From Megalopta genalis (Eukaryota > Arthropoda > Insecta > Hymenoptera > Halictidae): a DNA stretch of 64,000 nucleotides. The stretch spans positions 682,001 to 746,000 of the forward strand of contig NC_135014.1 of the NCBI RefSeq assembly GCF_051020955.1. The letters run 5' to 3'. This document shows, in pieces, positions 21,044 through 31,183 of the stretch; within the stretch, counting starts at the first letter, position 1; every line of letters begins with the position of its first letter. The position numbers and the translations under genes were made by a program. Under the pieces are notes generated by a model. That model saw only the letters and a list, made by a program, of their open reading frames with translations, had not been told where the DNA came from and searched no databases.

Positions 21044-22265
21044 AATAGTAATAATAATAAAAAAAATAATATAATATAGCGATAATTTCATAATAATAAT
21101 TCACCGTTCGAATAGAGAAATTCGAGCGCAATATTTCGTCGAATGCAAGAACGCTTCGGCGAACCGCTGTATTTTTGCGGCCGATTAAGAAATAATAATA
21201 ATAATATAATATAGCGATAATTTCATAATAATAATTCACCGTCCGAACAGAGAAATTCGAGCGCAATATTCGGTCGAATTTCGAAGAAAACGATCGCGTT
21301 TTACACGGTGCAAGAACTGTATTTTCCGCTGTATTCTTGCGGCCGATTAAGAAATAATAATAATAATATAATATAGCGATAATTTAATAATAATAATTCA
21401 CCGTCCGAGTAGAGAAATTCGAGCGCAATATTCGGTCGAATTTCGAAGAAAACGATCGCGTTTTAAACGGTGCAAGAACTGTATTTACCGCTGTATTCTT
21501 GCGGCCGATTAAGAAATAATAATAATAATATAATATAGCGATAATTTAATAATAATAATTCACCGTCCGAGTAGAGAAATTCGAGCGCAATATTCGGTCG
21601 AATTTCGAAGAAAGCGATCGCGTTTTAAACGGTGCAAGAACTGTATTTTCCGCTGTATTCTTGCGGCCGATTAAGAAATAATAATAATAATATAATATAG
21701 CGATAATTTAATAATAATAATTCACCGTCCGAGTAGAGAAATTCGAGCACTATATTCGGTCGAATTTTGAAGAAAGCGATAGCGTTTTAAACGGTGCAAG
21801 AACTGTATTTTTCACTGCATTTTCGCGACCGATTAAGAAATAATAATAATAATATAATATAGCGATAATTTAATAATAATAATTCACCGTCCGAATAGAG
21901 AAATTCGAGCGCAATATTTCGTCGAATGCAAGAACGCTTCGGCGAACCGCTGTATTTTTGCGGCCGATTAAGAAATAATAATAATAATATAATATAGCGA
22001 TAATTTAATAATAATAATTCACCGTTCGAATAGAGAAATTCGAGCGCAATATTTCGTCGAATGCAAGAACGCTTCGGCGAACCGCTGTATTTTTGCGACC
22101 GATTAAGAAATAATAATAATAATATAATATAGCGATAATTTAATAATAATAATTCACCGTCCGAGTAGAGAAATTCGAGCGCAATATTCGGTCGAATTTC
22201 GAAGAAAACGATCGCGTTTTAAACGGTGCAAGAACTGTATTTTTTCGCTGTATTTTTGCCGAATT
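21044..22265. repeat. Eight-copy satellite with 135- and 162-bp unit types
   Basis: The anchor GCGATAATTT occurs at 21,079, 21,214, 21,376, 21,538, 21,700, 21,862, 21,997 and 22,132. Spacings are 135, 162, 162, 162, 162, 135 and 135. All units share AATAATATAATATAGCGATA, ATTCACCGTCCGA and AGAGAAATTCGAGCGC. The 162-bp type carries TTTCGAAGAAAACGATCGCG; the 135-bp type has AATGCAAGAACGCTTCGGCG instead. Confidence 0.93.
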
Positions 22266-22320
22266 AAGAAACTCTGGAACGCGACGGTAACGAGGTGAAC
22301 GCGAACACCGGGACACTTAC

Positions 22321-22650
22321 TTGTCGATTCTATAACTGCGCGTAAAATTCACTGGAACGTGGACGCACTACTTTCCTCGCACATTCTTCTCTAATCGTCC
22401 GGTGTGCCGATCCGCGTCCCGTCCATCGGCGATCCTCCGCCTCGTTGATTTATCGATCACTGGGCCGTCGTTTTTAGAACGAAATCCGTGGCTCGCCGGA
22501 ATAGTTTTTCGGACGGATCTCGTGTGTGCCGAGCGTGCGGAGTAGCGGCCAGGCCGCGGCGGTAACGTGCGACGGACTGAGAAATTTGTCAACGGTTACG
22601 AAGGACGTTCGTTCTCTCCTCTCCTGCGGTACCGTTTGATACCGTTCAAG
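22321..22650 (-). promoter_or_regulatory. Possible 5' non-coding exon / promoter region of the yellow gene
   Basis: On the minus strand a good splice donor (GAATCGACAA/GTAAGTG, junction at 22,320/22,321) closes a GC-rich, repeat-free stretch. The next good acceptor downstream on that strand is the TTTACAG just before the start exon of the yellow gene (16,804-16,806). Joining them would give a spliced 5' UTR and a first intron of about 5.5 kb. The transcription start is not visible. This rests on splice-site strength and composition only. Confidence 0.35.
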
Positions 22651-23063
22651 GCTCAGCGGGCACTGATCCGCTCGACAGACCTGCTAAAACACCGTGATCC
22701 GCCGGGTTCCCCGCTAAACCGTGACGTTATTACGTAGTCGCTGCCCACCCGGTGGAATGGCACGGCCAAGAAACTGCCGGTAAAATCGTCATCGTTCAAT
22801 TTATTTTATCGCGTCGCCTTAAAAACCGTCGCTTCCATTTTCTTTTTTCCTTTTTTTTTTCTCTATTAGGCGAACCGTACCTTTTTTTTAAGATCTTCTA
22901 CGAGCCGTTTCAAGCCGTTTCAGTCGTTTTAATCATTTTGACCATTCGCCGAATCCGCGATTATTTACTTTGCCGCTGGAATACGAAACCCGAAGGCCGC
23001 GGAGTTTTATGGAAAATAAACATTGTTCGCGTTATTTTCGTACAATTTTATTTACAGTTTTAT
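22651..23063. other. Intergenic, no gene seen
   Basis: GC-balanced sequence followed by pyrimidine-rich runs. The longest ORF (22,752-23,087, plus) has no recognisable features. Confidence 0.5.
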
Positions 23064-23650
23064 TTTTATTATTATTATCTTTATTAGTAACAGTAGTAGT
23101 ACAAATTATGCGGACAATTTTTATGAATTTTGAAAACTGACCAAAAATCACGAATTAGAAAATATTCTTGACACTATCGTCATTATCATCACCACTATTA
23201 TTAAATATTATTATTTATAGTTAAATATTAATTAAGTTAAATATTATTATTAAATAGTGGTGATGATAATAACGATAGTGTCAAGAATATTTTCTAATTC
23301 GTGATTTTTGGTCAGTTTTCAAAATTCATAAAAATTGTCCGCATAATTTGTATTACTACTGTTACTAATAAAGAAAATAATAATAATAGTAATAAAAATA
23401 ATAATAAATAATAGTAGTAATAATAACGATAGTGACAAGAATATTTTCTAATTCATGATTTTTGGTCAGTTTTGAAAATTCATAAAAATTGTCCGCATAA
23501 TTCGTACTACTATTACTACTACTACTACTAATAATAATAATAAAAATAATAATAATAGTAGTAATAATAACAATAATAACAACAATATTTTCTAACTGAC
23601 AATTTTTGATCAGCTTTCAAAATTCACTGCAGATTTTCAACTTTTTGATT
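23064..23650. repeat. Inverted pair followed by two direct copies of a 150-bp unit
   Basis: The arms 23,064-23,211 and 23,253-23,400 are reverse complements (ATTAGTAACAGTAGTAGTAC, GACCAAAAATCACGAATTAG, TGACACTATCGTCATTATC). A third copy follows the right arm directly at about 23,410-23,535, in the same orientation, and a diverged fourth at about 23,560-23,640. ATTTTTGGTCAGTTTT marks three of the four. Confidence 0.85.
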
Positions 23651-23799
23651 TCAGTTTTATCGATCGAATCGCTTAGACTTTGTAAAAATTTTTTTGGGGG
23701 GGAGGAGGGAGTTGATCCGTGTTGACTTTAACGCGTTAAAGATTTTTAACGTTTCTGATAAATAAATAAACGCATAAAATCAGTGGTCCACTGGTTAAC

Positions 23800-24110
23800 G
23801 CGAGACGCGCATTTTTCAGTACGTATTAATGAATAATATAATGATTTATTGTATTTAATATAATTATTTTATTGTACTTATTACATTGTAATTATTATAT
23901 TGTATTTATATATAATATTAATATTAATAATAATATTAATACAATAATAATTTATTACAATAAATTATTATTATATATATATATTATATTATATATACAT
24001 ACAATATAATATAATAATATATATAATAATAATTTATTGTAATAAATTATTATTGTATTATATTGTATTGTAAATAATAATATTATTGTATTATAAATTA
24101 ATTGTCCAGT
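23800..24110. repeat. AT-rich tract ending in a small hairpin
   Basis: TATTG / AATAAT low complexity with internal mirror symmetry (ATAATAATTTATTGTAATAA on both strands). It is followed at about 24,101-24,120 by the hairpin TTGTCCA-GTGCT-TGGACAA. Confidence 0.7.
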
Positions 24111-24749
24111 GCTTGGACAATTTTTCAAAGGGGATATTATATCGCAAAAATCTGCGTACTCGAATGTTTTCCCTCGGCTTCGTCCGCGTTTCCGCTGGAT
24201 TAAAGATCCGTCCACGGATCATTTCCAAATCTGAATATTCAGCGGACCGTTCGATCGGCCTCGGAAACTAGGAAATTACAAAGTTCATCGACCAAAGAGT
24301 TAAATCTCGTTTTCCAGCAACGAAATGACGAAACACGTAATAACGACTAAATGAAGGAGTTCCGTTAGATTCCGTGCTTTCGTACAATGAACGTAAATTT
24401 TCTACGCCGAAACAACCGTGTATTAAGAGCTGACCGGAAAGTGCGTGTTGATATTTTCAAGCGAGCGCCGTGGATTTATAATTTTTCCGGCTGTTTCTCA
24501 CGGGAGACAGCTTTCGACACTTCGAATATATCCGCCAATTATCGTTAGAGCCTGCTGTCCATTATTTTGCACCGAACGCGTACGAGACGTCCGCGTCGTT
24601 CGAATATAATGAAAACAATGAATTTAACTCTCTCTCTGTTCTTAAATAATTGAAATCTTATTTAATTTAGAATATCATTAGAATTATTATTATTTAGAAT
24701 TTAGATCTCTGTTTTACCGTGACAAATGAACTTCCGATTTTCTGCATCC

Positions 24750-24911
24750 CTTAGGCTCCCTTAATTGGGACCTTAATTTGCGCTCAAATTGTGCACAAAA
24801 TTGGACAATTTGGTGAGAGGAGATACGATTATTACACGATTATTGTAGTTGCCGATTGTCAAGAACTATGAAAACGAGCCTCGAATAATCGTATCTCCTC
24901 TTCCCAAATTT
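24750..24911. mobile_element. MITE family 2 copy, ends decayed
   Basis: CTCCCTTAATTGGGACC to CGTATCTCCTCTTCCCAAAT, with the GAGATACGATTATT / AATAATCGTATCTC palindrome. The right end is lost into a T run. A matching right-end fragment (CAATCGTATCTTCTCTTCTG to AAATTAGGAAG) lies just beyond the next element, at 25,420-25,485. Confidence 0.7.
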
Positions 24912-25048
24912 TTTTTTACAGTTTTTATTACTATAAAATTACATTTATAATTAAATATATTTATTATATTAATGTCATCAGGGAGAATTCGCGAACAAAA
25001 TAGCAAAACGATTCGAAGAATTTGCAAATGCGTCAACGCGTTCCCTTA

Positions 25049-25408
25049 TTCCCAAAAATGTCTCGCAATCCGGAAATGGCGGGTTCCTCGGATCATTCGA
25101 AGCAACTTCTTCCTTTACAAAAATGTTCTCCGAGACACCGTTAACGAGATATTAACGAAAAACAGTGACCAATAAGAATCGAGTACGGCTGACGCGAGGC
25201 GGCCCAGCCAACCCAGCGCGCGAAGCTCAGTTCCGCTCATTGGCTCGGTCGCCTCGCGCCAGCGGAGCTCGCCACTCATTGGTCACTGTTTTTCATTAAT
25301 AACTCGTTAACGGTGCCTCGGAGAAAATTTTCGTAAAGGAAAAAGTTGCTTCGAATGACCCGAGGAACCCGCCACTTTCGGATTGCGAGACATTTTTGGG
25401 ACACCCTG
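25049..25408. mobile_element. MITE family 1 copy
   Basis: Starts in the terminal CCCAAAAATGTCTCGCAATC (outermost bases lost) and ends GACATTTTTGGGACACCCTG followed by TA. The left arm reads TCCTCGGATCATTCGAAGCA and is mirrored near 25,336-25,365. Confidence 0.88.
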
Positions 25409-26199
25409 TAGTAATCGCATAACAATCGTATCTTCTCTTCTGAAATTGTTCATTTTCCTTTCCAAGCCGAGGTCAAATTAGGAAGATCGAAGATCGATCG
25501 CGTTTCTAACGATCGATCGTTGGAGATAAACATTTATCTTCGTCCCGATAGGAAAGAATGTCCTATCGGGAAAAAGAAGAACACGTTTTTCCACGAAAAA
25601 ACGGTCTTAGCACGCGCTGATAAAATTGATGATTTTCATTGGTTAACCGCGCGCGATTACCCGGAACGACGACGAATCGAGATCCGCGGATCGATGTCTT
25701 AGATCGTACGGCAAATAACAGGAGGATCTCACGGGGAACAATCGCTTTACCGTTACATTTTGCATACAATCTTAGGCACAGTGGCTCTCCAGAAACTTTC
25801 TCCCCGGCGGGACTCACGCCGCAGGGAAGTGAACCAACGTCGCTCCGCCGTCTGATAAATCAGTTTACAATTAACTTTTCCTTCGCGCCTCGCGTTTTAT
25901 ATTCTCCATTACTTATTATTTCCCTCTAGCCACCCCGTGGGAAATCCTCGCTGCTCTCTACCTTTGTTGCGCAATTTTCTTATCGCCGAGAGAACGCGAG
26001 ACGCTTTTTATCGATCACTTTCACGCACAGAAACTATTCCGTTTGAATCGCCGCGAATTATTGTCTCGCCTCCCCCCTCCCCCTCGCACGCATTAGTATT
26101 AGGAGCTGCGCGATCGACACGCTCGGGCGAATTTCGAACGTTTCGGCCCTACGCGAACCGAACTGGACTGTTTCGGTAACTTGGCTAAGTCTTCCGATT

Positions 26200-26400
26200 T
26201 TATCCGATTTATTTATTATTTATTTTTTTATTTATTATTTATTCTCATTTTTTTTATTTATTATTATTTATTCTTATCTTTTTTATTTATCATTATTTAT
26301 TCTTAATTTGTATTTATTATTATTTATTCTTTTCTTTTTTATCATTATTTATTCTTATTTTATTTCTTATTTACTTTCATTCATTATTTTGTCCGATTGT
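26200..26400. repeat. T-rich ATTTATTATT low-complexity tract
   Basis: Repeated TTTTTTATTTATTATTATTT units of about 35 bp. Between 25,490 and 26,200, and between 26,400 and 27,400, ORFs exist in CG-rich sequence but have no recognised motif. 27,040-27,060 is a short (CAG)n run. Confidence 0.7.
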
Positions 26401-27408
26401 AAAAGTGTGAAGCGGTTGATGATATATGCAAACGAATGTAAGAAGGCTATCGGAACGTGTCAGTAATCTATTCAAGCTCTATTGTAGTTCCATTTTGCCG
26501 CTTGATCCGCGTTTAAATCGGCCCTTAGCCGGGCCGTTCATAAGTAGACCGGGGGTCTTTCATTCGTTTACGACAAAAATGTCTAAAAAAATGTCATAGT
26601 TTCAACGATTCAATTTCACACGACTGAAAACGTAAATATAAATGTAAACGCGTTTCCTGATCGTGAATGCGCAAGAAACTAAGAGCGGTCATGCTTCGGT
26701 AAATACCGTTCTTGAAATTTCAGTAAAAAGATACGGGAATCGATGGCGTCGACGATATGTGTGTGTACGGTGTTGGTTCTGGCCTGGAATCGGGGCGAAC
26801 GTGAACAAAAAATAACCCTTTTTGTAAAGCTTTTTCGAACGACGGTTCGGAAGTTTGTTCGGCGAACCGTAACAACGAAAACGAAACGTCCTTGATTCGA
26901 GACGAGAAGTTTAATCGGCCCTCTCGGCGCGACTCGTTCGCCACAGTCGCGAGACCCTGGTGCGCGCGCGCGCGCATTTTTTCCGCGACTTTTCTCGTCG
27001 CGGCATTATTTTTCCTCTCCCGATTGTCTGCGCGGCCGGCAGCAGCAGCAGCAGCAGAAGCAGGTTCTCGACTTTAGACCTCGGCTGCGACGAAGTCGGT
27101 TGCGCGATTTCGAGGTCGATTGTACGGAGACCATATTATGAGACTTTGCTTTCACTTTCGCGATCGCCTCTCCTATCGCGGACGGTTTTGCGTTCGACCG
27201 CGGAATGCATTATCGTGCCCGTTCCCTCCGGTCCCGGCAGAAGGATATCTCGGTGGCATTATTACGATCCCCGTGTGTGTGTGCGCCGTTATGCCATCAA
27301 ATTCATTAAACTTTTTAATGAGTTGCAACACCGTCCGTTTGTTATGCATCGTATCTGACTTTTTCCGCGTTTAGAGGGACGGACCGATCGATTCCCTGAT
27401 TTGCCGAT

Positions 27409-27655
27409 CAAGTAAATTCTCCCTAATTCGCGGGGGACACGATTATTAGAGCCTCGCGGCTCGTTTTCATAGCTCTTGGCAATCTGTGATTATAAAAATG
27501 AGCGCAAGCCTCGAACGATCGCGTCTTCTCTCCCCGAAATTGTCCATTTTTGTGCGCCGTCCGAGCGCGAATTAGGGAATACTGTAATTTCTCCCTAACT
27601 CGCGCTCGGATTGCGCACGAAAATGGACGATTTCGGGGAGAGCGGACACGATTGT
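27409..27655. mobile_element. MITE family 2 copy plus abutting half copy
   Basis: 27,409-27,589 is a near-complete palindrome (AGTAAATTCTCCCTAATTCG to GCGAATTAGGGAATACTG). From 27,585 a second left half starts directly (CTGTAATTTCTCCCTAACTC to GGGGAGAGCGGACACG), sharing the boundary. A third fragment is at 27,955-28,000. Confidence 0.75.
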
Positions 27656-28775
27656 CCGTGAATCTACCAATAAATGTAAATTACTAGCATCGATGTACGC
27701 TAATGCGATTCATTTATCGACCATTTATCAGTCTTTTCAACTTCGATTGAAAACGATATCGTCATCGGCACGACGAAATAATCCTACAATGCATATAAAA
27801 TCGCGGATCGACGGATCCGCGATCCTGATTTATCGGCAACGAGATCAAACTTTCTAGTTTCGACGATTTAATTAATTGTAAAACGACGCATGAAATGAGA
27901 GTTAATTCTTAAAAAGCTTGAATTACAATCTTTTAAGAAATGTGTTGCTACCAACCCCCCCTTAATTGACGCTCGGATTGCGCACAAAAATGGAAAAAAA
28001 TATAATTTTCCATATGAAAAATTGTTTGAATTTTCTTTCAAAATAGAAAGTCGCGTATAACATTTATCCGCGTGTACCTTAATTTTCAATATATCCTGGC
28101 AGCTCATTTCTGTCGATAGAGAAAAACCGTCTAAGAAATAAAGAATATCATAAACAATTCGCATTGTCGGGTGCAATTTAACAAGATTCAGCTACCAGCG
28201 CTCCGTTCACCTAATAACCTTTAAGGCATCCACGACCTGCATGATCTTTCCGCTGAAATATTTGGTCTCTTCTCTTGCACAAACGAAGAATATTTACTCG
28301 TGGTGCTCAACGCGACTCCCGTTCAACCGAGCTTATCTGATATAATAAACTTTACTTGATATAATAAATAAATAAAATAAAGTAATAAACAGAACTTGGT
28401 ATAATATTTCGGAAATAATGAAAACAACGTAGTGTCAACTTCGAGTGACGATAACTCCGCGAAAAATCACCGTAGAACAATGACTCTTTTTTTAAATTAA
28501 AGCTTGAAACCTCTACTTTCGGACAGTGTATCCTGATTTCGAGTACCATGCACCCTCGCCATTGTAACGCTTTAAATGCGAGGCCATGTTCGTTGTATTG
28601 AATATCGTCCGAGTTCGACGAATTGCACAGACTTTGGAACAATTTTTGTCCGAGATGCCGTTCACAGCAGAACGAAGTTCGATCTTTTCCCTTTAATCCA
28701 AAAAAACTGAAACTCGGCTGCGATTTTTTCTCGCAAGGTTACAGCGGTTTATAGTAACCCTTGCATGTCGAAAGC

Positions 28776-29035
28776 AATTCGGAGGCCACATGCCACGATT
28801 CGAAGGCAATTCGGAGGCTATGTGACACGATTCGGAGGCAATTCGGAGGCCACATGCCACGATTCGAAGGCAATTCGGAGGCTATGTGACACGATTCGGA
28901 GGCAATTCGGAGGCCACATGCCACGATTCGAAGGCAATTCGGAGGCTACGTGACACGATTCGAAGACCATTCGGAGGCCACATGCCACGATTCGAAGACA
29001 ATTCGAAGGCAATTCGAAGGCCACATGCCACGATT
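28776..29035. repeat. 32-bp tandem array with a 64-bp higher-order period
   Basis: AATTCGGAGGC starts at 28,776, 28,808, 28,840 and 28,872 and continues to about 29,035, about eight units of 32 bp. Units alternate between GGCCACATGCCACGATTCGA and GGCTATGTGACACGATTCGG, giving a 64-bp dimer. 32 is not a multiple of 3, so the reading frames crossing it are fortuitous. There are no unique spacers, so this is not CRISPR-like. Confidence 0.92.
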
Positions 29036-29039
29036 CGTC

Positions 29040-30463
29040 GAAGATCGGTCACGCACCTGTAGCTCCGCGGTACTTTTTACCTGACTCACACCCAAACAGA
29101 CCATTTTGTGTTGTCTTCTGTCGAACCTTAGCATCGAGGTAGCAATAAATCCCATAGGCGTAGCACTAGCACAAGGAAATTCACAGCAACACGAAATTTG
29201 GCATTTCCGGGAGAAATTACTGTACATGAAAGGTAATCGGTGAAGGATTGTAGGGGAAAGAAAGAAAAATGGCTCGATCGCGCTTAACATCATCGTCTTG
29301 TGCTCAATGATATACAATTAACGAACACATTTCTTTAGAAATGAATGATTGAACCGAGCCAGCCGACGACGACGAGGTTAATCGCGACTCGACTTGGCCG
29401 AGGCGATGTTACTAAACAATTTTTATTTATTGATCGTGTTTCAACAAAGTACAGGTGTATCACCCTTTTTCTCATTTTTCTAGGACATCATTGTCCCCTT
29501 CTGCGCAACGGCAGTCGGCTGAAAACAACAATGTTGTTGAAGAGTAGAGACTACTGCTAATTTCCTTAAGCGGTCCGCGCAAGAATAAAGTGCGACCTAA
29601 AAATTAGGTTTCCAATACTTGCATCATAAAAATCTATTTTCAAATATTACACGTGAAAAAACTAGAAGTGGTAAACACAATTTCACTATTGTTGTAACTT
29701 TTCTCGCGAACATGATCACTACTGCACGTAAATTAAAAAAAAAAAAAAAAAAAAAAGAAAAAAACCAAAAAGAGAGAAAAAAGAGACGAGATACAACAAA
29801 AAAATCATAGAATCCCCAAAGACGATAATAAACACATTATTCGCGAGAACTAGCTGCACCAAAGAATCGTATGAAACTTTTTCATCGATCCATCATTCTC
29901 GACGATGGTATTTACCATTTTCTCGTTTCGTCCTAGAACGGCACCGGACTGAAAGCTTGTCGTCTCTTGAACGGCACATTGTAATTACAGAAAAAAAGAA
30001 AAGGGTTCTCATTTATATAATTAAGAAGAAGAATCCATTATAATCGACCATGTAAAATTAACCGCAATCGATTGGAAAAATTAACTGCAATAAATACATA
30101 AATATACGATTCACGACAGACCGGCCGATATAATTCGATCGGCAAGAACTAGAACTTCACTAGTTGCCGTCCTCAGAATTGCGCGCCGTCGATCGTTGTT
30201 GGGGGCATTTTAAAACTAAACAGAAAAACAAGTTCGAAATTCACGCTAAAATTGAACTGCAACGATAATAAGTCGGGTCTAACGCTAAAATTACCGTCTG
30301 TTCCGCACACAATAAAATATACAACACATTTTTCACACGACGTCGACTTGTACTACCGCGTGGCGGCAGCAGTGTCGTACAAATATAATACAAGAAAGCA
30401 TAACGACCGAGAACCCTTTTTCAACGGATTTTCAGCAGCGGCGGCGTGCACGATTACAGACAC
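29040..30463. other. Intergenic sequence, no gene established
   Basis: Includes an A23-class run at about 29,738-29,760. Several TTTATT words could serve as poly(A) signals for minus-strand transcripts (for example 29,423-29,428). No ORF with family features. Confidence 0.4.
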
Positions 30464-30606
30464 GAAGTAACTTTTTACATTGTTACCGATATCCGAGCGA
30501 AGACTCAACGAAATATCGCATATTTCTATCATCTATTAATTGTAATGCAGAAATATACGTTAAGTTTTTGGTTCAAATATCGCGAACAATGTGAAAGTTA
30601 CATCGA
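30464..30606. repeat. Foldback element related to 8,572-8,875
   Basis: AAGTAACTTTTTACATTGTT at the left is mirrored by GAACAATGTGAAAGTTAC at the right, with GATATCCGAGCGAAGA / TTTTTGGTTCAAATATC inside. The same words occur in the yellow intron 2 repeats. A (GATA)n run follows at 30,697-30,716. Confidence 0.6.
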
Positions 30607-30759
30607 GTCTGCAACTTTTGTCGCAACCGCTGTGTCTCGTCGAGTCATCGATTTCGATCGACAATCGTTACGCCCTAACCGCTCTTCTATGTTATAGATA
30701 GATAGATAGATAGATAAATATAATAAATGTGCCGTTCTAGGGGTAACGCGACCATAATA

Positions 30760-31181
30760 CAGGCTGTCCTAAAAAATGCCTCGCGATCCGGGAGCGGGAG
30801 GTTCCTGAGGTCATTTGAAGCAACTTTTCCCTTTGCGAAAATTCGATCCGCGGCCTCGTTCACGAGTTATTAGTGAAAAACCAGTGACCAATGAGAGAGG
30901 CGAGCTCGGCTGGCGCGAGGTGGTCAAGCCAATGAGTGCGCGAAGCGCCCAGTTCCGCCGATTGGCGGCTCGGCCGAGCCAATGAGCGCGCGAAGCTCAG
31001 TTCCGCCGCTTCGCGGCTCGGCCGCGCCGCGCCAGCCGAGCTCGCCGCTCATTGGTCGCTGTTACTCGTCGATAACTCGCGAACGAAGCCGCGGGTCAAA
31101 TTTTCGTTAAAGAAAAAGTCATTTCGAACGACCTCGGGAAGCCCCCATTTCCGGATCGCGGGACATTCTCGGGCCACCCTG
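30760..31181. mobile_element. MITE family 1, longest copy (422 bp)
   Basis: CAGGCTGTCCTAAAAAATGC at the left, ACATTCTCGGGCCACCCTG at the right, with TA on both sides (30,758-30,759; 31,182-31,183). The centre is longer than in other copies because GAGCCAATGAGTGCGCGAAGC and GAGCCAATGAGCGCGCGAAGC sit side by side, an internal duplication. Confidence 0.88.
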
Positions 31182-31183
31182 TA

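Noticed and set aside
25000..25175. Short ORFs ending LTKNSDQ (also at 12,111-12,347)
   Set aside because: The common ending comes from the arm of MITE family 1, not from a conserved protein.
27040..27060. (CAG)n run as a coding polyglutamine
   Set aside because: Short, in no supported gene; frame context is non-coding.
26960..27358. 132-codon ORF beginning MRARAHFF
   Set aside because: CG-rich sequence with (CAG)n and (CG)n runs; no family motif, and frames overlap on the same strand.
28739..29024. Overlapping 60-70 codon ORFs on both strands rich in RRQFGG or SNCLRI repeats
   Set aside because: They are translations of the 32-bp tandem array and open on both strands because the unit lacks stops; not genes.
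28776..29035. Regular short repeats resembling a CRISPR array
   Set aside because: Repeats are directly abutting with no unique spacers, in a eukaryotic genome; this is a minisatellite.
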